From Bog-473 sp963755495 (GTDB taxonomy: Bacteria; Actinomycetota; Acidimicrobiia; Acidimicrobiales; RAAP-2): a DNA stretch of 64,000 bases. Position 1 is the first letter of the stretch, and each line of letters starts with the position of its first letter. The translations under genes and the position numbers were made by a program. The stretch covers positions 310,001 through 374,000 of the forward strand of contig CAVWJS010000012.1 in the NCBI GenBank assembly GCA_963755495.1, in the 5' to 3' direction. The notes beneath the pieces are model-generated. The model did no database searches, had not been told where the DNA came from, and saw only the letters and a list, made by a program, of their open reading frames with translations. Below, piece after piece: positions 1 through 8,094 of this stretch.

Positions 1-1
1 C

Positions 2-475
2 TTCGGCGCATGCGCACGCGCCTTGCGCGACAGCAATCTCGAGCTGGCGGCCCGGGGCGCTCTCGAAGCGGGCGTTCCGTTCCTGGCCGTTTGTATCGGC
101 TTCCAGCTCCTCTATGAAGGATCCGACGAGAGTCCCGAGGCGGCGGGATTGGGCATCTTCAAGGGAAGGGTCGCACCGTTGGCGATGACCGAGAAACACC
201 CGCAAATGCAGTGGAATCAGCTCGAAGTGATCGGCGGTAGCGCGGGCGACGGCGGGCCGACGCCGTTGCACGGACTGGGGGAGAAGCCGTGGGTCTACTT
301 TGTGCACTCCTACGCCCCGCCGGTCGGGCCCGAGACGGTGGCGGTGTGCGACTACGGCGGACCCGTGGCGGCCCTGGTGGCACGCCGGAACCTTTGGGGG
401 GCGCAATTCCACCCCGAGAAGTCGGGTCATAGCGGGTTGGCGTTGTTGGCGAACTTCGTCGCGCTCGCCGCGTGA
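2..475 (+). CDS. hisH: Imidazole glycerol phosphate synthase glutaminase subunit HisH (5' end outside window)
   Basis: Glutaminase subunit that supplies ammonia to HisF in histidine synthesis. The reading frame is open from base 2, so the gene begins before the window. Class I amidotransferase triad is visible: the nucleophile Cys in FLAVCIGFQLL and the His and Glu in AQFHPEKSG. The region GACARALRD at the very start matches the HisH segment following the oxyanion loop. It is followed 12 bases later by hisA and then hisF, its partner subunit, as in many actinobacterial his operons. Identification is firm; only the first ~45 residues are missing. Confidence 0.93.
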   Translation, partial: FGACARALRDSNLELAARGALEAGVPFLAVCIGFQLLYEGSDESPEAAGLGIFKGRVAPLAMTEKHPQMQWNQLEVIGGSAGDGGPTPLHGLGEKPWVYFVHSYAPPVGPETVAVCDYGGPVAALVARRNLWGAQFHPEKSGHSGLALLANFVALAA

Positions 476-487
476 TCCGGTGACGGT

Positions 488-1276
488 GTGATCCTGTATC
501 CAGCGATCGACCTTCGCGATGGGGGGGCGGTTCGGTTGACCCAGGGCGACTTCGATCGGGAGAAGCGCTATGGCGACCCGTTGGCGCTGGCCGCCACGTT
601 CATCGAGGGCGGCGCGTCCTTCATCCACGTGGTGGACCTCAACGCCGCCCGCACCGGGGTGCCGCATGAACGGGCGACCTTGGGACGCATTGTCGAGTTG
701 GCCGCCTCTGCGGGAGGGGCCGGCGTAAGAGTGCAGACCGGTGGTGGCATCCGTACCGAGGACGACGTGGCGGCGGTGCTCAAACTGGGGGTGGCACGGG
801 TCGTGCTCGGAACGACCGCGCTCAAGGACCCGGACCTGACTACCCGCTGCGTGCGGCGCTGGCCGGGCCGGGTGGCCGTAGGGATCGACTACAGCGGAGC
901 CGACCTCTCGGTGGGCCAGGCGCAGAGTCACGGATGGGAGGTGGGCTCGCCCCTCGACATTCCCGCCGTGCTCGCGCAATGGCAGGCAGAGCCACTCGGT
1001 GCCGTCATCGCGACATCGATCGCCCGGGACGGCATGCTCGAAGGGCCTGACTTCTCCGGTTTGCGCACGTTGCTCTCGCTCACGCCGCACCCGGTCATCG
1101 CCTCGGGAGGAGTCGGGTCCCTCGAGGACCTGCGTGCCCTGGCAGCGCTGTCCGTCGAGGGGACAGCCGGGTCCGAGGGGGGCCGCCGTCTCGCCGGGGC
1201 AATTGTGGGCAAGGCCCTGGTCGAGGAACGCTTCAGCGTGGAGGAGGCGGTGGCCGCGTGCGCAGTGTCCGCCTGA
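488..1276 (+). CDS. hisA: ProFAR isomerase HisA
   Basis: Phosphoribosylformimino-5-aminoimidazole carboxamide ribotide isomerase, a TIM barrel that carries out the Amadori rearrangement in histidine synthesis. 262 residues, the usual length. Seen: N-terminal YPAIDLRDGGAVRL with the catalytic Asp, QTGGGIRTEDD phosphate-binding segment, and the C-terminal VIASGGVGSLEDL. Start is GTG 12 bases after the hisH stop. Actinobacteria often use the bifunctional PriA for both HisA and TrpF reactions; here a separate trpF is present at 7389-8093, so a dedicated HisA is more likely, though residual dual activity cannot be excluded. Its 3' end overlaps hisF by 19 bases. Confidence 0.92.
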   Translation: MILYPAIDLRDGGAVRLTQGDFDREKRYGDPLALAATFIEGGASFIHVVDLNAARTGVPHERATLGRIVELAASAGGAGVRVQTGGGIRTEDDVAAVLKLGVARVVLGTTALKDPDLTTRCVRRWPGRVAVGIDYSGADLSVGQAQSHGWEVGSPLDIPAVLAQWQAEPLGAVIATSIARDGMLEGPDFSGLRTLLSLTPHPVIASGGVGSLEDLRALAALSVEGTAGSEGGRRLAGAIVGKALVEERFSVEEAVAACAVSA

Positions 1277-2037
1277 TCCCGTGTCTCGACGTCACGAACG
1301 GCCGGGTCGTCAAAGGCGTCCGGTTCGTCGATCTGACCGATGAGGGCGATCCGGTCGAGTTGGCGGCGCGCTACGACGCCGAGGGTGCCGACGAGTTGAC
1401 GTTCCTCGACATCACGGCCTCGTCCGATGGCCGGGACACCATGGTCTCGGTGGTGGCGCGCACGGCCGAGCAAGTCTTCATTCCCCTCACCGTTGGTGGA
1501 GGGGTGCGCGAGACGGAGGACGCACGCCGTCTCCTCAGAGCGGGGGCGGACAAGGTGGCGGTGAACTCAGCCGCAGTCGCCCGCCCGACCCTGGTGCGTG
1601 ACATCGCGGACGAATTCGGATCGCAGTGCGCCGTGGTCGCCATCGATGCCCGGGCTCGTCCGGGGAGCGGGCGCGGGGACGCAACCGGTTGGCAGGTGTA
1701 CACGCACGGGGGCCGACGCCCGACCGAGCTCGACGTGGTCGCCTGGGCCGTCGAGTGTGCGGCCAATGGCGCCGGGGAAATCCTCCTCACTTCCATGGAC
1801 CGTGACGGCACAAAGGATGGCTTCGACTTGGAGCTGATCGCCACCGTGGTCGACGCGGTGGCGATCCCGGTGGTGGCATCGGGGGGTGTAGGGACGCTGC
1901 AGCATCTTGTGGAGGGGGCCACAGTGGGCGGGGCCGATGCCGTGCTGGCGGCGTCCATCTTCCATCGCCGAGAGTTCACACTGGGTCAGGCCAAGGCCTA
2001 CATGGCGGAGCACGGCGTCAACGTCAGGCCGGTTTAA
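1258..2037 (+). CDS. hisF: Imidazole glycerol phosphate synthase cyclase subunit HisF
   Basis: Cyclase subunit that, with HisH, forms imidazole glycerol phosphate and AICAR. 259 residues, typical. Catalytic aspartates are seen in LIPCLDVTNGR (near residue 11) and in VVAIDARARPG (near 130). The two half-barrel phosphate sites are visible as TVGGGVRE and VASGGVGT. It starts with GTG inside the end of hisA (19-base overlap), implying translational coupling. Followed by a Cpn10-like gene rather than directly by hisI. Confidence 0.95.
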   Translation: MRSVRLIPCLDVTNGRVVKGVRFVDLTDEGDPVELAARYDAEGADELTFLDITASSDGRDTMVSVVARTAEQVFIPLTVGGGVRETEDARRLLRAGADKVAVNSAAVARPTLVRDIADEFGSQCAVVAIDARARPGSGRGDATGWQVYTHGGRRPTELDVVAWAVECAANGAGEILLTSMDRDGTKDGFDLELIATVVDAVAIPVVASGGVGTLQHLVEGATVGGADAVLAASIFHRREFTLGQAKAYMAEHGVNVRPV

Positions 2038-2085
2038 GACCTCCAGGACGGCCCTGACCTGGCCCTGACCTGCACAGGGGCGTTC

Positions 2086-2460
2086 GTGCGGTACCGTGCG
2101 AGGGTGGCGACGACGACAAAAAAGACGGACGAGCCGCCCGTCATCGACGAGATGCAGCCAATTTCGGTCCTCTTCGATCGGGTCATGGTGCAGATGGGGC
2201 AGGGGGGAGGCGAGCGCCGTTCGCGTGCCGGTATCTTGATCCCGGCCACCGCGCAGATCTCGCGCCGGCTGAGCTGGGCCGAGGCGGTCGCGGTCGGCCC
2301 GCACGTGCGCACGGTCAAGGTGGGCGACACCGTGCTGTTCAATCCCGAGGATCGGTTCGAGGTCGAGGTGCACGGGGAGGAGTACGTGATCCTGCGCGAG
2401 CGGGACATCCATGCCATCGCGTCGAAGCGCAATGACAGCGGCACAGGCCTCTACCTATGA
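2086..2460 (+). CDS. GroES/Cpn10-like small protein inside the his operon
   Basis: About 124 residues with the Cpn10 beta-barrel signature: ISVLFDRVMVQM near the N-terminus, AEAVAVGPHVRTVKVGDTVLFN in the middle (quoted in part here: VGDTVLFN) and EEYVILRERDIHAI at the end. Genuine GroES is ~97 residues with a mobile loop; here the region after VQMGQGGGERRSRAGILIP occupies the loop position but has a different sequence, and there is no groEL nearby. The GTG at 2086 follows an AGGGG ribosome site; a second in-frame GTG at 2104 is possible. The end overlaps hisI by ATGA. Function beyond fold is unknown. Confidence 0.72.
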   Translation: MRYRARVATTTKKTDEPPVIDEMQPISVLFDRVMVQMGQGGGERRSRAGILIPATAQISRRLSWAEAVAVGPHVRTVKVGDTVLFNPEDRFEVEVHGEEYVILRERDIHAIASKRNDSGTGLYL

Positions 2461-2918
2461 GCGCGACATCCATGAGCCCCGAATCTCTGAACACCGAATC
2501 TCTGAACACCGAATCTCTGAGCACCGTGCCCGAGGGGATCGGCCTCGAGGTGGACGACGAGCTGGTCAAAGCGGTCGACTTCACGAAGGATGCTGACGGC
2601 CTGGTGCCGGCCATCGTCCAAGATGCGACCGACGGTACCGTCCTGACCCTGGCCTATATGGACGCCGAGGCTCTGCGGCGCACCCTCGAGTCGGGCCGGT
2701 CGTGGTTCTACAGCCGCAGCCGTCAGGAGTACTGGCAGAAGGGCGAGACCTCGGGGGATCGCCAGTACGTGCGCGAGGTGCGCATGGACTGTGACGGCGA
2801 TGCACTCGTCGTGCTGGTGGACCAGCACGGACGGGGCGCCTGCCACACCGGCGAGCGCTCATGCTTCTTCCGCACGGTCGGCCAGGGGCCCGGAGTGCCC
2901 CGCCCCGCTTCCTCGTGA
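2457..2918 (+). CDS. hisI: Phosphoribosyl-AMP cyclohydrolase HisI
   Basis: Opens the adenine ring of PR-AMP in histidine synthesis; zinc metalloenzyme. 153 residues. The core starts at VKAVDFTKDADGLVPAIVQD; WFYSRSRQEYW and the metal ligands in MDCDGDA and the C-terminal HTGERSCFF are all present. There is no HisE (PR-ATP pyrophosphatase) domain fused. Oddity: the first ~20 residues contain three copies of a five-residue unit ESLNT/ESLST encoded by a 15-bp tandem repeat. ATG overlaps the stop of the Cpn10-like gene. Confidence 0.93.
   Translation: MSATSMSPESLNTESLNTESLSTVPEGIGLEVDDELVKAVDFTKDADGLVPAIVQDATDGTVLTLAYMDAEALRRTLESGRSWFYSRSRQEYWQKGETSGDRQYVREVRMDCDGDALVVLVDQHGRGACHTGERSCFFRTVGQGPGVPRPASS
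2481..2525 (+). repeat. 15-bp tandem repeat, three copies, in the 5' end of hisI
   Basis: Units GAATCTCTGAACACC at 2481-2495 and 2496-2510 are identical; the third, 2511-2525, differs by one base. The unit length is a multiple of three, so it expands the N-terminal tail of HisI by ESLNT steps without frame change. It lies outside the catalytic domain. Confidence 0.9.
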
Positions 2919-2940
2919 CCCGAGCCATCGAGATCCGGCT

Positions 2941-4464
2941 GTGCTGACCTTCCGACCCGACGTGGTCGAGTTTGCCGCCCTGGCCAAGGAACACGCCATC
3001 GTCCCGGTGTGGTGTGAGGTGGTGGCCGACACCCTGACGCCAGTCGCCGCCTTCTCGAATCTGGTCGGGGAAGGCGACGGCTTCCTCTTCGAATCGGTCG
3101 AAGGGGGCGAGCGGTGGGGTCGCTACTCGTTCGTCGGTCGGCGGCCCCTGGCCACCCTCACCGCGCGCGGCTCGAGGGTGACCGCGACCGGACGTCTCGG
3201 TCTCGGGTCATCGGACGAGGGGATCCTCCACGCCGTCGAGACGCTCCTCTCCCGCTTTCAATCACCCACGCTCGACGGGCTGCCGCCGTTGCACGGGGGG
3301 CTCGTCGGGTATCTCGGCTACGACGTGGTGCGCGAGATCGAGCGACTGCCCAATGTGCCCCCCGATGACCTCGGCCATCCCGATGCAGCGCTCGTGGTGA
3401 TCGGACAGTTCGCGGCATTCGACCACTGGCGCCAGCGCATCTCGCTCATCGAGAACGTCATGCTTGCCGACGGTGCGTCGGCGGAGGAGGTGCGCCAGGC
3501 CTACGAGGAGGCGTGTGGCCGGCTCGAGGAACTGGCTCGGGACTGTGCGCGGACCCGGTCGGGGGAGATGGTGCCCGCGCCGCGCCCGGGATTGGCGTCG
3601 GCCGAGGCCAGCCGCACCATGAGCTCGGAGGAGTACCGGGCGGCCATTGCCATAGCGAAGGAGCACATCACGGCGGGCGACATCTTCCAGGTCGTGCTCT
3701 CGCAGCGTTTCGACTTGCAGCTCGATGCCGACCCCTTCGATGTCTACCGGGCCCTGCGGCTGCTCAACCCGAGCCCGTATCTGTACTTCCTGCGCTTTCC
3801 CGAGGTGACCGTCGTCGGCGCCTCCCCCGAGCCGATGGTGCGCCTGCGTGATCGCGTCGTGATCTCCCGTCCCATCGCCGGTTCTCGCCCGCGCGGCGAG
3901 AACGAGCAGCACGATCGCCTGCTCGAGGGCGAGCTGTCCGAGGATCCCAAGGAACTGGCGGAGCACATCATGCTGGTTGATCTGGCCCGCAACGATGTGG
4001 GCCGGGTCGTCCGTTTCGGGACAGAGAAAGTGGACGAGCTGATGACGATCGAGCGCTACAGCCACATCATGCACATCACCTCGCAGGTCTCGGGCGAGCT
4101 GTCCGAGGACAAGGGACCCATCGACGTGCTCCGGGCCACCTTGCCGGCGGGGACCCTGTCCGGTGCGCCCAAGGTGCGGGCCATGGAGATCATTGACGAG
4201 TTGGAGCGCACCAAGCGCGGTGTCTACGGCGGGGTCGTGGGTTACATCGACTTCTCGGGCAATATCGACACCGCGATAGCCATCCGCACCATGGTGGTCT
4301 CGCCCGATGGTCGGGCCCACGTCCAGGCCGGGGCCGGGATCGTGGCCGATAGCGATCCCAGCCGCGAGGACGAAGAGTGCCAGCAGAAGGTGCGGGCCCT
4401 GTTGGTCGCGGTGACGGCGGCCCGGGTGATGAGCGCGGACCGGGTAAGCACGGCAACGGCATGA
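2941..4464 (+). CDS. trpE: Anthranilate synthase component I TrpE
   Basis: Chorismate-utilising subunit that makes anthranilate with glutamine or ammonia; first committed step to tryptophan. About 507 residues from the GTG at 2941, which restores the normal N-terminus (LTFRPDVVEFAAL) and lies 22 bases after hisI. Seen: GRYSFVGRRP (N-terminal TrpE domain), IFQVVLSQRF, RPIAGSRPRGENEQ, MLVDLARNDVGRV, GTLSGAPKVRAMEI and GAGIVADSDP, the full chorismate-binding set. The glutaminase partner trpG and trpD are not in this window. Overlaps ygfZ by ATGA. Confidence 0.95.
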   Translation: MLTFRPDVVEFAALAKEHAIVPVWCEVVADTLTPVAAFSNLVGEGDGFLFESVEGGERWGRYSFVGRRPLATLTARGSRVTATGRLGLGSSDEGILHAVETLLSRFQSPTLDGLPPLHGGLVGYLGYDVVREIERLPNVPPDDLGHPDAALVVIGQFAAFDHWRQRISLIENVMLADGASAEEVRQAYEEACGRLEELARDCARTRSGEMVPAPRPGLASAEASRTMSSEEYRAAIAIAKEHITAGDIFQVVLSQRFDLQLDADPFDVYRALRLLNPSPYLYFLRFPEVTVVGASPEPMVRLRDRVVISRPIAGSRPRGENEQHDRLLEGELSEDPKELAEHIMLVDLARNDVGRVVRFGTEKVDELMTIERYSHIMHITSQVSGELSEDKGPIDVLRATLPAGTLSGAPKVRAMEIIDELERTKRGVYGGVVGYIDFSGNIDTAIAIRTMVVSPDGRAHVQAGAGIVADSDPSREDEECQQKVRALLVAVTAARVMSADRVSTATA

Positions 4465-5480
4465 GTGCCAGCTCACTCCCGCTCGATGACCAGGTCGCCG
4501 CGCTGCGTCACGGCACGGGCGCCTTTTGGCTCGGCCGGGACATCTTCTCGGTTCGAGGCGATGACGCCGAGTCGTATCTTCAGGGGCAATTGAGCCAGGA
4601 CGTGGTGGCGTTGGGCATCGGTGAGGGGGCTGACTCGCTCCTGCTCCAACCGGACGGGAAGCTGACCGCCCTGTTGCGCATCACTCGTGTCGACGGGGAA
4701 GAGTTCGTGCTCGATACTGATGCGGGCTTCGGCGATTCCATGGTGGCTCGGCTCAAGAAGTTCCTGCTCCGTTCGAAGGTGGAGATCGAGCGCCTGCCGT
4801 GGCGTTGCCTGGCTCTGCGCGGGCCCGGGGTCGACTCGACGCTCGCCGCCTTCGAGGAGAACGCCTTTGATGAGAACAGTGCGCTGCGCCTTGCATTCGA
4901 GTGGAACGGGTGGAGTGGGATCGACCTGCTCGGCCCCGCTCTCGCTCTGCCGGAGGGGCTCACTGTCTGTGATCGGGACGCCGTCGAGGCATGCCGGATC
5001 GTCTCGGGCATCCCTGCCATGGGAAGCGAGCTCACCGACAAGACGATCGCGGCCGAGGCCGGTCTCGTGGATCGTTCGGTGAGCTTCACCAAGGGGTGTT
5101 ACACCGGCCAGGAGCTCGTGGCCCGGCTCGATGCACGAGGCAACAACGTGCCCCGCCGGTTGGTCGGGGTGGTCGGCAACTCTGACCTTGACGATGGCCG
5201 GCTCGCTTTCGGCATGACCCTCCATGCAGGCGAGGCGCCCGAGGGCGATCCGGCCGTGGTGGCTGCCGCCGACAAGGTTGTCGGCACCATTACCTCGGCC
5301 ACCTGGAGCCCCGAGCTCGGAGCGTGGGCGGGCTTGGCCTACTTGCATCGGACGGTTGCGGCACCCGGTCCCGTACGGGTGCGCTCTGGTGACGGGCTCG
5401 GCGGTTCCCAGCCGGCCCGGGTGGACGTGTTGCCTCTGCTGGCGCCCGACCCGCCCGCCTCGCCCGACCCGCCGGGTTAG
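4461..5480 (+). CDS. ygfZ: Folate-binding YgfZ/GcvT-like protein
   Basis: Tetrahydrofolate-dependent protein of the GcvT-like fold implicated in iron-sulfur enzyme maintenance. About 339 residues from the ATG at 4461, which overlaps the trpE stop. The hallmark KGCYTGQE is present (FTKGCYTGQELVARLDARG), together with ESYLQGQLSQDV near the N-terminus and a C-terminal barrel. The Pro-rich last ~15 residues look disordered. Position after trpE suggests co-transcription rather than a tryptophan role. Confidence 0.9.
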   Translation: MSASSLPLDDQVAALRHGTGAFWLGRDIFSVRGDDAESYLQGQLSQDVVALGIGEGADSLLLQPDGKLTALLRITRVDGEEFVLDTDAGFGDSMVARLKKFLLRSKVEIERLPWRCLALRGPGVDSTLAAFEENAFDENSALRLAFEWNGWSGIDLLGPALALPEGLTVCDRDAVEACRIVSGIPAMGSELTDKTIAAEAGLVDRSVSFTKGCYTGQELVARLDARGNNVPRRLVGVVGNSDLDDGRLAFGMTLHAGEAPEGDPAVVAAADKVVGTITSATWSPELGAWAGLAYLHRTVAAPGPVRVRSGDGLGGSQPARVDVLPLLAPDPPASPDPPG

Positions 5481-5488
5481 GACTGCTC

Positions 5489-5908
5489 GTGCGCTCTGTC
5501 CCGGCCGTCATGCTCGTCGGAGGCAGCGCCTATTCGCTCATCGCAGCTTCGACGACCCCGTTCACCCTCCCCGCGGACGTTCTGACGGGGGCGGTCATTG
5601 TGGCCATGACCGTTCTCGTCATCGTGCGTTGGCCGCTTCACACGCGCACCGCCGCGAACCCCGCCCGGCCGCAGGATCCGGCGGACCTCGAGCGCGGCGC
5701 ACACCCTTACCTGCCTTGGGCCGCTGTTCTCGCGGTCTTCACCGGGTGGGAGCTCTTCAACTACCTCGTCCCGGGGAGCCGGGCGAACCATCCCACGTTC
5801 AGTTCGATCACCGATGCCAACGACCGCTTCTATCTCCTCAAAGCGCTGTTGTTCCTGACGTGGATCTGGACGGCCTGGGCCATCGTGCAGCGAGGGTCAC
5901 GCCAATGA
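5489..5908 (+). CDS. Small membrane protein, four predicted helices
   Basis: 139 residues, not recognised. Hydrophobic stretches occur near residues 5-22 (VMLVGGSAYSLIAAS), 32-47 (LTGAVIVAMTVLVIV), 75-92 (PWAAVLAVFTGWELF) and 118-134 (LLFLTWIWTAWAIV). It begins eight bases after ygfZ and overlaps the next small membrane gene by ATGA, so the two are probably made together. Confidence 0.68.
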   Translation: MRSVPAVMLVGGSAYSLIAASTTPFTLPADVLTGAVIVAMTVLVIVRWPLHTRTAANPARPQDPADLERGAHPYLPWAAVLAVFTGWELFNYLVPGSRANHPTFSSITDANDRFYLLKALLFLTWIWTAWAIVQRGSRQ

Positions 5909-6105
5909 GCGTCAGTACTGCGTCCTACGTGGTGTGGGGAGCGATCGGCGCCTTGCCCCTCTTTCTGTGGTGGCTCTCCTCTGTACGGCCGTCGGCGGTG
6001 GCGCACCCGTCCGATGTGGTCGAGAAGGCGGCGACCCATCCGGTCGGACGGGTCATCCTTGTGGTGGGCTTCATGTGGCTGGGCTGGCACCTCTTCGCCC
6101 GCTGA
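5905..6105 (+). CDS. 66-residue membrane protein, DUF6186-like
   Basis: Very short protein with two hydrophobic helices (SYVVWGAIGALPLFLWWL and GRVILVVGFMWLGWHLFAR) joined by a soluble loop. The pattern of an ATHPVGRV segment followed by GWHLFAR at the C-terminus matches small actinobacterial membrane proteins remembered as DUF6186; this is recognition by eye. ATG at 5905 overlaps the previous stop, which decides the start over longer in-frame options. Confidence 0.65.
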   Translation: MSVSTASYVVWGAIGALPLFLWWLSSVRPSAVAHPSDVVEKAATHPVGRVILVVGFMWLGWHLFAR

Positions 6106-6123
6106 GCCGTCCAGGGTCGTCGC

Positions 6124-6546
6124 TCAAGCGTCCTTGCGGGTGAGGGCCACGACCGGGATGACCCGGCTGGTGGCCTTTTCGTAGTCGGCGAAGCCGGGCA
6201 TGAGCTTCTTCTGCCGGTCGAAGATCTCGTCGCGCCTGGCGCCGGTGATCACGGTGCCGATGGCCTGGAATTTGTCGGCCCCGTACTCGACCTCGACTTC
6301 GGGGTGGGCCACGATGTTGTAGTACCAGTCCGGGTTCGATGGCGCCCCGCCCTTGGAGGCGAAGATGTAGAGCGTCCCGTCATCCTCGGGCAGGCTTACC
6401 AAGGGGTTGACCCGGGGCTGGCCGGATTTGGCACCCTTGGTGGTGATGATGACGATCGGTGCGCCGGCGAACCCGCCACCGACCACCCCGTCGTTGCTCC
6501 GGAACTCGTCGATGATGGTTTGGTTGAAGTTGCTCATATCGGTCAT
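6124..6546 (-). CDS. Deazaflavin (F420)-dependent nitroreductase-family protein
   Basis: 140 residues of the DDN/FDOR-A family, beta-barrel oxidoreductases that use F420H2. Seen: IIDEFRSNDGVVGG at the start, TTKGAKSGQPRVNPL (cofactor phosphate loop) and SKGGAPSNPDWYYNIV, followed by a GA(R)RDEIFDRQ segment. It stands alone on the reverse strand between the trpE and trpC blocks and so interrupts the trp order. Two ATG starts, 6546 and 6537, are possible. Substrate cannot be told from sequence. Confidence 0.87.
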   Translation of the reverse strand: MTDMSNFNQTIIDEFRSNDGVVGGGFAGAPIVIITTKGAKSGQPRVNPLVSLPEDDGTLYIFASKGGAPSNPDWYYNIVAHPEVEVEYGADKFQAIGTVITGARRDEIFDRQKKLMPGFADYEKATSRVIPVVALTRKDA

Positions 6547-6572
6547 GGATCGAGCGTACTGCTGGGTCGGTC

Positions 6573-6599
6573 GCCCAGCGCAGCCCCGCTACGCTGGGC
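6573..6599. promoter_or_regulatory. 8-bp perfect inverted repeat just ahead of trpC
   Basis: GCCCAGCG (6573-6580) and CGCTGGGC (6592-6599) are separated by 11 bases and end four bases before the trpC ATG. It lies in the only gap between the divergently placed nitroreductase gene and trpC, where the trpCFBA promoter should be. It could be an operator or an RNA hairpin that covers the ribosome site; no T-run follows, so it is not an intrinsic terminator. Confidence 0.45.
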
Positions 6600-6603
6600 C
6601 GTC

Positions 6604-7392
6604 ATGCCCTCGTACCTGGCGGACATCCTCGCCGCGCATCGAGCAGACGCTCGGGGCGATCGCCGTGACCCCGACGAGCTGGCCGCGCAGACGGCGTCGC
6701 TGCCGGTGCCCCGGGACTTCACTTCCTCCCTGCGGGGGGAGGGCCTCTCGTGCATCGCCGAGATCAAGCGGCGTTCGCCGTCCAAGGGCGATCTCAACCT
6801 CGAGCTCCAGCCCGACCTGGTGGCCAAGGACTACGCCGCCGGCGGAGCGTCCTGCCTCTCGGTGCTGACCGATGTGCGGTTTTTCGGCGGTTCGGCCGAG
6901 GACCTTCGCCTGGCCCGCGCTGCTTGCGACCTCCCGGTACTGCGCAAGGATTTCACCGTGTCCGAGCTCGACGTCGTCGAGGCCCGCCTCATGGGGGCCG
7001 ATGCCGTACTGCTGATTGCCGCCGCGCTGAATGACGGAGAGCTGGGGCGGTTTCACCGAAGGGCGACCGCCTTGGGGTTGGCGGCGTTGGTGGAGGTGCA
7101 CGACGAGGCGGAGCTGGACCGGGCGCTGGCGGCCGGCGCGCGCCTGATCGGGGTCAACCAGCGGGACCTACGCACGTTCGCCGTCGACCAGGACCGGGCA
7201 CGGGTGCTGGCCGCCCGTATCCCGCGCGGTGTGGTGGCGGTGGCGGAGTCGGGCATCCGGGACGGCGGCGACGCCCGCCGGCTGGCTGATGCGGGCTATG
7301 ACGCCATTTTGGTGGGCGAGACCCTGGTGCGGGCCGAGGACCGAACGGCGGCGTTGGGGTCCCTCGTGGGATATCGGGTGGGAACGCGATGA
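6604..7392 (+). CDS. trpC: Indole-3-glycerol phosphate synthase TrpC
   Basis: Converts CdRP to indole-3-glycerol phosphate. 262 residues from the ATG at 6604. TIM-barrel motifs are clear: IAEIKRRSPSKGDL with the catalytic Lys, LRKDFTVSELDVVEA, LVEVHDEAELDRAL, GVNQRDLRTFAVD and VAESGIRDGGDA. No TrpF fusion. Almost no 5' leader fits between it and the inverted repeat at 6573-6599. Overlaps trpF by ATGA. Confidence 0.95.
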   Translation: MPSYLADILAAHRADARGDRRDPDELAAQTASLPVPRDFTSSLRGEGLSCIAEIKRRSPSKGDLNLELQPDLVAKDYAAGGASCLSVLTDVRFFGGSAEDLRLARAACDLPVLRKDFTVSELDVVEARLMGADAVLLIAAALNDGELGRFHRRATALGLAALVEVHDEAELDRALAAGARLIGVNQRDLRTFAVDQDRARVLAARIPRGVVAVAESGIRDGGDARRLADAGYDAILVGETLVRAEDRTAALGSLVGYRVGTR

Positions 7393-8093
7393 ATGCGAAA
7401 GAGGATGGTGAGGGCGCACTCTTCGTCAAGATCTGCGGCATCACCTCCGAGGCCGACGCATTGCTGGCCGTGAGCCTGGGCGCCGACGCCGTCGGATTCA
7501 TGTTCGCTCCCTCGACACGGCAGATCTCGGTGCAACTGGCGGGCGACATCGCCAAGCGACTGCCCCCGGAAATCCTGACGGTCGGGGTCTTCCGCGACGA
7601 GGCGCCGCAACGCGTCGTGGAGAGGGTCCAGCGCGCCGGCCTTGGCGCGGCGCAACTCCACGGGCACGAGTCTGCGCCGGAGACGGCTTGGGTGCGGGCC
7701 CGGCTGCCGCTGGTGATCAAGGCGTTCCCCGCCGGCGACCGTACCATCAGCCGCTTCGACGAGTTCGGGGCCGACTACCTGTTGATCGACGGGGCCAATC
7801 CCGGATCAGGCGAGGTCTTCGACTGGCGGTTGGCCGAAGGCGTGGCGGACCCGACGCGGATGATCGTGTCGGGGGGCCTGCGTCCGGGCAACGTGGCCCA
7901 AGCCGTGGCTCATCTCCGTCCTTACGGTGTCGACGTCTCGACCGGCGTCGAGTCCGCCCCGGGTCGCAAGGATCCGTTGAAGATGCGCGACTTCATCGTC
8001 AACGCCCGCGCCGCCGCCCTGCAAGTCGAGACCCGTGACCCTCTCGACGGCGTCCCCGGCGACCACGAGCCCTACGACTGGCGGGATGCCTGA
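7389..8093 (+). CDS. trpF: Phosphoribosylanthranilate isomerase TrpF
   Basis: Isomerises PRA to CdRP. 234 residues. VKICGITSEADALL carries the catalytic Cys; AVGFMFAPSTRQIS, AAQLHGHES, LLIDGANPGSGEVFDW with the catalytic Asp, and VDVSTGVESAPGRKD are all family signatures. A ~12-residue acidic N-terminal extension (MNAKEDGEGA) precedes the barrel and a ~25-residue tail follows it. Its presence makes the hisA product above more likely to be a single-function HisA. Confidence 0.94.
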   Translation: MNAKEDGEGALFVKICGITSEADALLAVSLGADAVGFMFAPSTRQISVQLAGDIAKRLPPEILTVGVFRDEAPQRVVERVQRAGLGAAQLHGHESAPETAWVRARLPLVIKAFPAGDRTISRFDEFGADYLLIDGANPGSGEVFDWRLAEGVADPTRMIVSGGLRPGNVAQAVAHLRPYGVDVSTGVESAPGRKDPLKMRDFIVNARAAALQVETRDPLDGVPGDHEPYDWRDA

Positions 8094-8094
8094 C

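Noticed and set aside
488..1276. Bifunctional PriA instead of HisA
   Set aside because: A separate, intact trpF is present at 7389-8093, so a dual enzyme is not required; cannot be fully excluded from sequence.
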